Made by a program: the position numbers and the translations under genes. Under the pieces are notes generated by a model. It saw only the letters and a list, made by a program, of their open reading frames with translations. It was not told the DNA's origin and searched no databases. Of a stretch of 12,224 bases of DNA, positions 1 through 6,538 are shown piece by piece (positions within the stretch are counted from its first letter, which is position 1; each line of letters starts with the position of its first letter). Source of the stretch: Bacteroidales bacterium (GTDB lineage Bacteria; Bacteroidota; Bacteroidia; Bacteroidales; UBA932); NCBI GenBank assembly GCA_004552615.1, contig SFNZ01000054.1, forward strand, positions 1 to 12,224. The letters run 5' to 3'.

Positions 1-2
1 CT

Positions 3-755
3 CTGTACAATCCCGTATCCGTCTGCAATTCCATCAGCAGGTTGGCCTCGGCCGTGCCGTTCTCCGAAGATGAATGTGTCCGGATGGGAGCCGGATCGGA
101 ACTTATATGCTCATTCAGCCATCATACGGTGGCTGCGCGCCCCACGGTGGAGGAATTCCTTGCTGATGCCAATTCAGGGCTTCAGACGGCCTCAAAATTC
201 TTCCTGGAGGCAGATACTGTCATCATCACACTCGGTACATCATGGGTATTTAGGCGCACCGATACGGGAGAGATTGTTTCGAACTGCCTCAAGCGCAACG
301 CCTCCGAGTTCACGAGGGAGAGGCTGCCCCTGAAGCAGGTAATTGCATTGCTTGAATCGATGGTCTCCAGATATTCCTCTCCTTCTATCCTCGACAGGGG
401 TATCAGGCCGAAGCGCTTCATATTCACTGTCAGCCCCATAAGGCATCTGAAAGACGGGGCTCACGGCAATCAGGTCAGCAAGAGCACCCTCCTGCTCGCA
501 GTGGATTCGGTATGCCAGTCCCACCCTGATATATGCCAGTATTTCCCGGCCTACGAGATTGTCATGGATGAATTGCGCGACTATCGTTTCTATGCAGAAG
601 ACATGTTGCACCCTTCAGCCCAGACGGTCAACTATATCTGGGAGCGTTTCTGTGACTTCGCCCTCCCGGATGAAGAAAGACCTGTGCTGGAACTCAACAG
701 AAAAGATTTTCTGCGGTCCCGGCACAGGCCGATGTTTTCAGGTTCAGGAATTTAG
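3..755 (+). CDS. GSCFA domain protein (5' partial)
   Basis: The reading frame is open from the left edge, so the gene is truncated and its true start lies outside. The visible 250 residues begin LYNPVSVCNS, which matches the segment that follows the GSCFA motif in this family; the G-S-C-F-A motif itself and about 50 N-terminal residues are missing. Further family signs are LGTSWVF followed by a NCLKRN-type segment, SPIRHL, and near the end AEDMLHPS, which resembles the D-x-x-H block of SGNH/GDSL hydrolases, to which GSCFA proteins are related. The substrate is unknown; a role on cell-surface or glycan esters is only an inference from the fold. A TTG at 42 could be read as a start but sits inside the conserved region, so I reject it. 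The gene converges on the DsbD-like gene with only 4 bases between the stop codons. Confidence 0.85.
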   Translation: MYNPVSVCNSISRLASAVPFSEDECVRMGAGSELICSFSHHTVAARPTVEEFLADANSGLQTASKFFLEADTVIITLGTSWVFRRTDTGEIVSNCLKRNASEFTRERLPLKQVIALLESMVSRYSSPSILDRGIRPKRFIFTVSPIRHLKDGAHGNQVSKSTLLLAVDSVCQSHPDICQYFPAYEIVMDELRDYRFYAEDMLHPSAQTVNYIWERFCDFALPDEERPVLELNRKDFLRSRHRPMFSGSGI

Positions 756-759
756 GAAT

Positions 760-2709
760 TTAGTTGTTCGCCTCGATTCCCTTCTGCAGGAACTCCACGA
801 AGCCAGCTACATCGAGATTGTATCCGCGTACCGGCACGAGTTGTTTCCCCTCAGGCGAAAGAATAGTGTAATTCGGCTGCGCGTTCACACCGAACGTCTT
901 GCGCACGTAATATGAATTCACCCTTCCAAGGTCTTTCAGGACTTTCCCGTTCTCGGCCGTAATCCATTTATCCTCAGGGAGTTTTGTCTTGTCGTCAGTA
1001 TAAAGGGCCACTATCTCGAACTCGTTCCTGAGAAGTTCAAGGACCTCAGGCGCGCTCCATACCCGCTGCTCCATCTCCCGGCAGTTCACGCATCCGTGAC
1101 CGGTGATGTCCACGAACACAGGCTTTCCGCTTTTCCTTGCAGCTTCGAGACCGTCTTCCACGGAGAAATATCCGGCCAGGCCGAGCGGCAGTTCCAGTCC
1201 GTATTCATTGTGGCCTGCATTGTGGCTGCTGACAGCCTCTGCCGAAGGCATGTTCCCGTCAGCCTTGCTCCACACCACGAAATCCTGAGTCTCGATCGGC
1301 GGGAGATAGCCGGACAGCGCCTTGAGAGGAGCTCCGAACATTCCCGGGATGAGATATACCACGAAAGTGCAGTCAAGAATTACCAATATGAGCCGGAATA
1401 CGCCGATGTGCTCCACTTTGCTGTCAGCCTCGAACCTGATCTTGCCGAGCAGGTAAAGTCCCAGCAGGGTGAACACCACAATCCATATTGCCAGATAAAT
1501 CTCCCTGTCGAGAAGCCCCCAGTGGTAGGTCTGGTCAGCCACGCTCAGGAACTTGAATCCGAGGGCTACCTCAATGAATCCGAGCACCACCTTCACCGAG
1601 TTCAGCCAGCTTCCGCTCTTGAGTTTCTTGAGCAGGGAAGGGAACATTGCGAATATCGTGAAAGGCAGGGCGAATGCCACCGAGAACGCGAACATGGTCA
1701 CCATCGGCGCCCAGAACTCTCCCTGTGTGGACTTTATCAGCACGGAACCGACGATAGGTCCTGTGCATGAGAACGATACCAGCACCAGTGTCAGGGCCAT
1801 GAAGAAGATGCCTGCAAGCCCTCCCTTGTCGGAATTGCGGTCACTCTTGTTGACCAATGATGACGGCAGGGTTATCTCGAACGCTCCGAAGAATGATGCG
1901 GCGAATATCATGAATACAATGAAGAAAATGATGTTCGGCAGCCAGTGAGTTGCCAGCCAGTTGAATATGTCGGCCGTGACCGCGTCACCACCCACTATCC
2001 AGGTGATGCCTATGATGGCTGAAATCGGGACAGTATAGAGGAGCACGATGAAGAGTCCGTACATGAATGCCTTGAACCTTCCGGCAGCTGGCGATGAGGA
2101 GCCTTTCATGAAGAAGGATATGGTCATCGGGACCATCGGGAATACGCAAGGCGTCAGGAGCATCGCGAATCCCCAGAGGATTGCCTCGAGTATGAGTCCC
2201 CAGATGGAGCCGCCGTCTTTCTCCTCTTCCGCTGCTGCCAAAGTGGTTTCGGTTTCCGGAGCGGCGGCGCCCGGTACGAGTTCAATGGAGAATTCGTAAT
2301 ATTCCGGCGAAGCGCAGGCCTGGTCCGTGCAGCTCATCCAGCAAATCTCGCCCCTGAGCACGTCAGCCGCATTGGCCTTGACTTTCTGGGCAATGACAAT
2401 GTTGTTGTAGAATACCTTGTTGCCGTCCTGGTCCTCAGGCTGCTCTTTCTCGTAGAGTCCTCCTTGAAGTACGAGGTTGGAGGATTCGGAGAATGTGATT
2501 TCGGTAGGGCATACCTCGTCGCTGATGCTGTAGGTGTGCCAACCGTCTGCGATTCTGCCGCTGAACACAATCTCGAAGATGCCGTTTCCTGTGTCAGTGG
2601 CGGATACAGTCCATTCAACAGTTTTTTCCGGGGCCTGTCCCCATACAGACAACGCACCCCATGCAAGGAGTGCGATGACTGCCATAGTTTTCCTTATGAT
2701 CCGATTCAT
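760..2709 (-). CDS. dsbD: Thiol:disulfide interchange protein DsbD family
   Basis: This is an inner-membrane protein that carries electrons from cytoplasmic thioredoxin to periplasmic disulfide proteins. The 649 residues show the complete three-part DsbD layout: a signal peptide (about 1-24); an N-terminal periplasmic domain (about 28-145) with Cys127 and Cys132 in CTDQAC, plus an extra Cys123; an eight-helix-type membrane domain (about 168-465) with the redox cysteines Cys188 in TPCVFPMVPMT and Cys315 in SCTGPIVGS; and a C-terminal thioredoxin-like domain (about 510-649) with the active site GHGCVNCRE (Cys540, Cys543). Length is slightly above the E. coli protein (about 565). ATG at 2709 gives a proper signal peptide; a second Met at residue 9 is an alternative. 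It lies 32 bases after the rny stop on the same strand and could be read through from it. No cytochrome c maturation gene lies nearby, so its client proteins are not visible. Confidence 0.93.
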   Translation of the reverse strand: MNRIIRKTMAVIALLAWGALSVWGQAPEKTVEWTVSATDTGNGIFEIVFSGRIADGWHTYSISDEVCPTEITFSESSNLVLQGGLYEKEQPEDQDGNKVFYNNIVIAQKVKANAADVLRGEICWMSCTDQACASPEYYEFSIELVPGAAAPETETTLAAAEEEKDGGSIWGLILEAILWGFAMLLTPCVFPMVPMTISFFMKGSSSPAAGRFKAFMYGLFIVLLYTVPISAIIGITWIVGGDAVTADIFNWLATHWLPNIIFFIVFMIFAASFFGAFEITLPSSLVNKSDRNSDKGGLAGIFFMALTLVLVSFSCTGPIVGSVLIKSTQGEFWAPMVTMFAFSVAFALPFTIFAMFPSLLKKLKSGSWLNSVKVVLGFIEVALGFKFLSVADQTYHWGLLDREIYLAIWIVVFTLLGLYLLGKIRFEADSKVEHIGVFRLILVILDCTFVVYLIPGMFGAPLKALSGYLPPIETQDFVVWSKADGNMPSAEAVSSHNAGHNEYGLELPLGLAGYFSVEDGLEAARKSGKPVFVDITGHGCVNCREMEQRVWSAPEVLELLRNEFEIVALYTDDKTKLPEDKWITAENGKVLKDLGRVNSYYVRKTFGVNAQPNYTILSPEGKQLVPVRGYNLDVAGFVEFLQKGIEANN

Positions 2710-2737
2710 TATGAATTAGATAATATGAATTAGATAA
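2710..2737. repeat. Perfect 14-bp tandem duplication
   Basis: The unit TATGAATTAGATAA occurs twice in a row (2710-2723 and 2724-2737) and fills nearly all of the 32-base gap between the rny stop and the DsbD-family start. It sits directly upstream of the ATG of the latter on the minus strand, so it forms its leader. It may be a replication-slippage duplication of an AT-rich start region. No clear TAnnTTTG promoter box is formed. Confidence 0.8.
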
Positions 2738-2741
2738 ATTA

Positions 2742-4283
2742 TTATTTCGCGTACGCCACGGAACGGGTTTCCCTGATGACGGTGATCTTCACCTGACCCG
2801 GGTATGTCATCTCGTTCTGGATTTTCAGTGCAATGTCGGATGAGAGTTTTGCCGCCTGCTCGTCGCTGACCTCCTCTGCTCCCACGATTACTCTCAACTC
2901 ACGGCCTGCCTGGATTGCATAACTCTTGGTGACACCCGGATATGCAGCGGCAAGGTCTTCCATCCCCTTGAGACGCTTGATATAGGACTCTATGACCTCT
3001 CTTCTCGCACCAGGACGTGCTCCTGAGATTGCGTCTCCGACCATCACGATAGGGGAGAGCAGGGATGTCATCTCGGTCTCCTCGTGATGTGCTCCTACTG
3101 CGTTGCAGATTTCCGGCTTCTCCTTGTACTGCTCGGCCAGTTTCATTCCGAGGAGTGCGTGAGGAAGTTCAGGATCGTCTTCAGAAACCTTTCCGATATC
3201 GTGGAGGAGTCCGGCCCTCTTGGCTGTCTTAGGATTCAGGCCGAGCTCGGAAGCCATTATCGCACAGATGTTTGCAACCTCGCGGGAGTGCTGGAGCAGG
3301 TTCTGTCCGTAAGAAGAACGGTATTTCATGCGGCCTATCAGCTTGACGAGCTCGATGTTCATTCCGTGTATGCCGAGGTCAATGCAGGTCCTCTTTCCGG
3401 TCTCGAGAATCTCGTCCTCAAGCTGCTTCTGGACCTTTGCCACGACTTCCTCGATGCGGGCAGGGTGGATACGGCCGTCGATTACGAGCTGATGCAGGGC
3501 GAGCCTTGCAACCTCGCGCCTCACCGGGTCGAATGCGGACAGCAGGATGGCGTCCGGAGTGTCGTCTACCACGATTTCCACACCTGTGGCAGCCTCCAGG
3601 GCCCTGATGTTCCTTCCTTCACGTCCGATGATACGGCCTTTGATCTCGTCGTTTTCGATAGGGAATGTAGTCACTGCATTCTCGATGGCAGTCTCGGTGG
3701 CTGTCCTCTGGATGGTGGTGATTACTATCCTTTTAGCCTCTTTTGCAGCATTCAGGCGGGCGTCGTCCATGGTGTCGTTGATATAAGCCTGGGCCTCGCT
3801 TCTCGCCTCTGCCTTCATGTTCTCCATGAGGATGTTCTTGGCCTCTGCCGCAGACAGTCCGGCAATGCTTTCGATCTGCTTGTTGGCCTCCTGCCTGAGG
3901 GCCTCATATTCTTCGGCCTTCCTCTCGAGATTCTCCTTCTGGGCCTGGATTCCGGCCTTTGCGTTCTCGAGTTCGGCCATCTTCCTCTGGAGTTCCTTGT
4001 TCTGCTGGTTGAGACTGTTCTCCTTCTGCCTGATGCGGTTCTCGGCGTCCTTTATCTGGGCGTTTTTCTCGTTTACCTGCTGCTCATGTTCGCTCTTGAG
4101 CTGGAGATATTTCTCCTTGGCCTGAAGGATTTTCTCTTTCTTGATGTTTTCCGCCTCAAGTTCAGCCTTTTCTATGATGCTGTCCTTGCGGCCTTTCATT
4201 ATAATGCGGTGAACCGTGAGGTAGACGGCGATTCCGAACGCTGCCGACAACAATGCGGTTCCTGTCAATACTAATGCACCCAT
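2742..4283 (-). CDS. rny: Ribonuclease Y
   Basis: RNase Y is a membrane-anchored endoribonuclease that starts mRNA decay. The 513 residues match the family's usual length and order: an N-terminal membrane helix (about 4-24), a long charged coiled coil (about 35-180), a KH RNA-binding domain with GRIIGREGRN at 217-226, and an HD metal-dependent phosphohydrolase domain with HSREVAN at 332-338 and the catalytic His361-Asp362 pair in LLHDIGKV. The family C-terminus YPGQVKITVIRE is intact. The start MGALVL at 4283 places the membrane helix at the very N-terminus as expected. I see no TAnnTTTG promoter in the 75 bases before the start; expression may come from the upstream zapA or RNA transcription unit. 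The DsbD-family gene follows 32 bases downstream. Confidence 0.97.
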   Translation of the reverse strand: MGALVLTGTALLSAAFGIAVYLTVHRIIMKGRKDSIIEKAELEAENIKKEKILQAKEKYLQLKSEHEQQVNEKNAQIKDAENRIRQKENSLNQQNKELQRKMAELENAKAGIQAQKENLERKAEEYEALRQEANKQIESIAGLSAAEAKNILMENMKAEARSEAQAYINDTMDDARLNAAKEAKRIVITTIQRTATETAIENAVTTFPIENDEIKGRIIGREGRNIRALEAATGVEIVVDDTPDAILLSAFDPVRREVARLALHQLVIDGRIHPARIEEVVAKVQKQLEDEILETGKRTCIDLGIHGMNIELVKLIGRMKYRSSYGQNLLQHSREVANICAIMASELGLNPKTAKRAGLLHDIGKVSEDDPELPHALLGMKLAEQYKEKPEICNAVGAHHEETEMTSLLSPIVMVGDAISGARPGARREVIESYIKRLKGMEDLAAAYPGVTKSYAIQAGRELRVIVGAEEVSDEQAAKLSSDIALKIQNEMTYPGQVKITVIRETRSVAYAK

Positions 4284-4323
4284 TTCAATTAAATCAATAT
4301 ATTATAGTTTCAGTTATATGCCT

Positions 4324-4360
4324 GGCTGTGTGTCCTTTACGGAAAATCCGGCGGACAGCC
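4324..4360 (-). other. Hairpin upstream of rny, possible RNA 3' end or leader
   Basis: On the minus strand GGCTGT (4360-4355) and ACAGCC (4329-4324) close a 37-base segment that also holds a small inner CGGA/TCCG hairpin. No T-run follows, so it is not a standard intrinsic terminator. It may form the 3' boundary of the structured RNA or part of the rny leader. The 40 bases between it and the rny start are AT-rich and otherwise featureless. Confidence 0.35.
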
Positions 4361-4504
4361 TTTGTGGAAGCCTGCCTGCCGGATTAATATGTTCCAATAT
4401 CGACAAAGCCGTCAGCTTGTCCGTCAGAAAATCTTAAATGATAAGATTTGAGCTCCGTGCCGGTTCAGCAATCCTGTGTTCCGCAAGGCGGAATCCCACA
4501 AAGG
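4359..4504 (-). ncRNA. Structured RNA between zapA and rny, candidate 6S RNA
   Basis: The 279-base gap between zapA and rny holds no plausible ORF but strong secondary structure on the minus strand. Its two ends form a long helix: 4504-4486 pairs with 4377-4359 at 17 of 19 positions, including CCTTTGTGG with CCACAAAGG. Near the centre is an 8-bp hairpin (4449-4429, arms AAATCTTA and TAAGATTT, 5-nt loop). Another hairpin lies at 4421-4402. A 6-bp hairpin (4493-4479, TTCCGC/GCGGAA) competes with the end helix. A closed rod with a central apical hairpin, next to zapA, recalls 6S RNA (ssrS), which lies by zapA in many bacteria; this is inference, since I cannot run a covariance model. A TACCTTTG box (4506-4499) overlaps the 5' arm, so the real 5' end may lie near 4494, or the RNA may be processed from the zapA transcript. 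Confidence 0.55.
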
Positions 4505-4506
4505 TA
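4499..4506 (-). promoter_or_regulatory. Candidate -7 box TACCTTTG
   Basis: This is a perfect match to the Bacteroidota -7 element TAnnTTTG, in the context GAGTACCTTTG that also occurs in the MATE promoter of this window. No TTG is present 19-21 bases upstream, so the -33 half is missing or weak. If active, transcription would start near 4494 and make the structured RNA and perhaps rny. It overlaps the outer helix of that RNA, so one of the two readings may be coincidental. Confidence 0.4.
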
Positions 4507-4562
4507 CTCAGGCCCGCACATCCCCGGCTCGAGAATACCCGGTTCCGTAGAACGTGTTGTTT

Positions 4563-4871
4563 TCAGCGAGTCTCAGCCGGCGGCTGATTGTCAATATTGT
4601 CCAAATAATTATCTGTCTGGTTTTTAAGTGTACCTGCCTCTTTTTCAACCGCTTCAAGTCTTTTCTTCAGTGTTATTGCCCCGATGCTCTCGTTCAGTGC
4701 AACAAAAGACAGTATGTCGGTCATGTCCTTACCGGGATATTTGTCCGTATAGATGGACAGAAGGCTGTTGACTGAAGAAGCCGCAAGCCTGTAAGCTTCC
4801 TCCTGCTCGGGGGAACTGGCTGTCAGCGCATATTTTTTCCCGCCGATGGAAATGGTAATCTTCTGGTCCAT
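4563..4871 (-). CDS. zapA: Cell division protein ZapA
   Basis: ZapA binds and bundles FtsZ filaments at the division ring in the cytoplasm. The 102-residue protein has the family layout: an N-terminal beta segment MDQKITISIGGKKYAL, then PEQEEAYRLAASSVN, the helix with KDMTDILSFVALNES (about 48-62), and a C-terminal coiled coil (about 62-92). I chose the ATG at 4871. An in-frame ATG at 4898 would add nine residues overlapping the upstream gene and absent from the family pattern. The start lies 2 bases after the upstream stop, so translation is probably coupled to the coiled-coil gene. Downstream lies the structured RNA and rny. The tail NIDNQPPAETR is polar and probably disordered. Confidence 0.88.
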   Translation of the reverse strand: MDQKITISIGGKKYALTASSPEQEEAYRLAASSVNSLLSIYTDKYPGKDMTDILSFVALNESIGAITLKKRLEAVEKEAGTLKNQTDNYLDNIDNQPPAETR

Positions 4872-4873
4872 AT

Positions 4874-5146
4874 CTATTTCTCTAATAAGGAGATGCATCT
4901 GTCAATACTGGTGATCATCCTGTCAATCTTCTCACGTGCCGAGGAGTCGCTTCCGGCCGGTGCCAGAAATGCTTCCGTAAGCTTGAGATTGTCCACTTGT
5001 CTTTCCAGATCCGCAATCTGCTTCCTGCAATCCTCAATTTCAGCCTCTCTCCTCTCCAGTTCGAGCACCAGCTTCTCCCGCTGCCGCTTCTCATTTTCGT
5101 AAAGAGCTATCAGCCTTTCGATATTCTTTTTTATATCTTCAAGCAT
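4874..5146 (-). CDS. Small coiled-coil protein coupled to zapA
   Basis: This 90-residue protein is of unknown family. Residues 1-56 form an almost unbroken charged heptad region (MLEDIKKNIERLIALYENE onward), followed by a short Ala/Pro/Ser stretch (about 60-69) and a C-terminal helix ending DRCISLLEK. It has no signal peptide or membrane helix, so it should be cytoplasmic. The start at 5146 is preferred; an ATG at 5173 would add nine residues and lies at the predicted transcription start. Its stop is 2 bases before zapA, implying co-translation. Small coiled-coil proteins encoded directly upstream of zapA recur in Bacteroidota, and a ZapB-like partner role in the division ring is a reasonable inference but is not shown by sequence. 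Confidence 0.75.
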   Translation of the reverse strand: MLEDIKKNIERLIALYENEKRQREKLVLELERREAEIEDCRKQIADLERQVDNLKLTEAFLAPAGSDSSAREKIDRMITSIDRCISLLEK

Positions 5147-5178
5147 CTTCCGACAAAAATTGATTCTTAACAATTATG

Positions 5179-5209
5179 CAAAAATATATAAAAAAACTTT
5201 AAATGTCAA
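5179..5209 (-). promoter_or_regulatory. Bacteroidota promoter of the zapA operon
   Basis: On the minus strand a TTG (5209-5207) is followed after exactly 20 bases by TATTTTTG (5186-5179), a full match to the Bacteroidota consensus TTG-N20-TAnnTTTG. Transcription should begin near 5173, giving a leader of about 27 bases before the coiled-coil start at 5146. The promoter lies in the gap after the histidine kinase, so the zapA block is its own transcription unit. Confidence 0.75.
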
Positions 5210-5215
5210 TTTTTA

Positions 5216-6538
5216 TCAGTCAAAAGTCATGCGGAAAGTCGTGAGCTTCCTGTCCTTGTCGCACCTCAATGTGAGCGAGCCTCCGCTCAGGCGCATTATC
5301 TGTCTCGACAGCGCCAGGCCTATTCCGCTTCCGGATTTCTTGGTGGTGAAGAACGGAACGAAGATATGGGAAGCTATCTCCTCCGGTATTTCAGGACCAT
5401 CGTTGGTGATGTCCACCGTGACCTTGTCGTCCCCGCTGTTCCTTGCAGTTACGGTGACATTGTGCCCCTGGCCGGATTCCGAAATGGCCTGGACCGCGTT
5501 CTTCAGCAGATTGGTCATTACATGTGAAATGAGTTTCTCGTCGGCATATACCATCAGGTCCCCGGGCTGGATGTCGATATGGAAGGCGATTCCGGAAGCC
5601 TCGTCCTGTTCGCGGGCAAGGGCAATGGTCCTCGACGCCACGTCCTTGACATAGAAGATGACGGGTTCCGGAGTCGGAATGTGAGTGAATTTCCTGTAAT
5701 TCTCCACGAAACTGATCAGGTCGCTTGCCGTCCTGTGTATGACCTCTATGCCGTCGCTGACGGGCGTGCCTTTCTCCACCTTGCCGAGAAGTGTCGCGCT
5801 AAGTGAAGTGACAGGGGTGATGCTGTTCATGATTTCATGGGTGAGGACACGGATGAGTTTCATCCAGGAGTCCAGCTCGTTCTCGCTCAGTTCGCTGTCT
5901 ATGTCGTTGAGTGCCAATATCCTCACGGGCTCCTGCCGGATAGTTGCGGTGGTAGCGGCCACGGACAGGCTTCTCGGGCCGGTTTCCGTATAGAACGTGA
6001 GACGTTTCCTCTCGCCGGGAGCAATTTCCTCCAGAAGTTCGGCCAGGGCCCCGTCCACCCTCCTCAGCTGCCGGATATGTGTCATGATTCCCAATCCGGT
6101 GAGTTCCAATGCCTTGCTGTTTTTCTGAAGCACTGCTCCGCGGGAGTTGACCACGATGATGCCGGTGTCCACGGAATTCAGGGTAATTTCGTAGAATTTC
6201 TCGCGTTCCTTGGCTTCAGACGCATATCTGTGCAGGATGTTCTTGATCCGGTTCAGGGACTGGTTTACGAGCAGGTCCGGACCGGTCACATTGCGGGTGT
6301 CGAAATTGAAAGAAAAATCGTCATTGTCCATTGCGTCGAATGTGTAAGCGACTTTCTCTCCGTGCTTGCCGTAGAAACGGTAGAGCATGATTCCGCATGC
6401 AATCCACATGGCGGCCGATACTCCGGCCGCTACCCATTCTTTCATGTAGACGGCGATTCCCGCTGCCGCTGCGAAAAGGGAAGTGGACAGGCCGAGCAGA
6501 ATCAATTTGAACCGCAATATGCCTCCTGCGAATCTCAT
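5216..6538 (-). CDS. Sensor histidine kinase, NtrY/AtoS-like
   Basis: This membrane sensor kinase is the partner of the adjacent sigma-54 activator. The 440 residues contain two membrane helices close together at the N-terminus (about 10-30 and 33-54) with almost no periplasmic loop, so it probably senses a cytoplasmic or membrane signal. A PAS-like region follows (about 113-210). The kinase core has the H-box VLTHEIMNSITPV with phospho-acceptor His234, the N-box MTNLLKNAVQAI (Asn343, Asn347), G1 NDGPEIP, F-box FVPFFTTK and G2 GSGIGLAL (403-410). All catalytic boxes look intact. The start ATG (6538-6536) overlaps the regulator's stop in an ATGA arrangement, so the two are translated as a coupled pair. 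The signal sensed cannot be read from the sequence. Confidence 0.92.
   Translation of the reverse strand: MRFAGGILRFKLILLGLSTSLFAAAAGIAVYMKEWVAAGVSAAMWIACGIMLYRFYGKHGEKVAYTFDAMDNDDFSFNFDTRNVTGPDLLVNQSLNRIKNILHRYASEAKEREKFYEITLNSVDTGIIVVNSRGAVLQKNSKALELTGLGIMTHIRQLRRVDGALAELLEEIAPGERKRLTFYTETGPRSLSVAATTATIRQEPVRILALNDIDSELSENELDSWMKLIRVLTHEIMNSITPVTSLSATLLGKVEKGTPVSDGIEVIHRTASDLISFVENYRKFTHIPTPEPVIFYVKDVASRTIALAREQDEASGIAFHIDIQPGDLMVYADEKLISHVMTNLLKNAVQAISESGQGHNVTVTARNSGDDKVTVDITNDGPEIPEEIASHIFVPFFTTKKSGSGIGLALSRQIMRLSGGSLTLRCDKDRKLTTFRMTFD

Noticed and set aside
3084..4274. Long plus-strand open frame of 396 codons opposite rny
   Set aside because: It is antisense to the complete, well-conserved RNase Y gene, its translation is low-complexity (Leu/Val/Cys rich) and it has no family resemblance. 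It reflects codon bias of the coiled-coil region.
4480..4498. GG-N10-GC spacing resembling a sigma-54 promoter on the minus strand
   Set aside because: Only the GG and TTGC parts match; the CAC portion is absent, and the same bases are better explained by the RNA helix.
5187..5219. A/T inverted segments after the histidine kinase as a terminator
   Set aside because: The pairing is only ATAAAAA with TTTTTAT over a long loop and coincides with the zapA-operon promoter; no GC stem is present.
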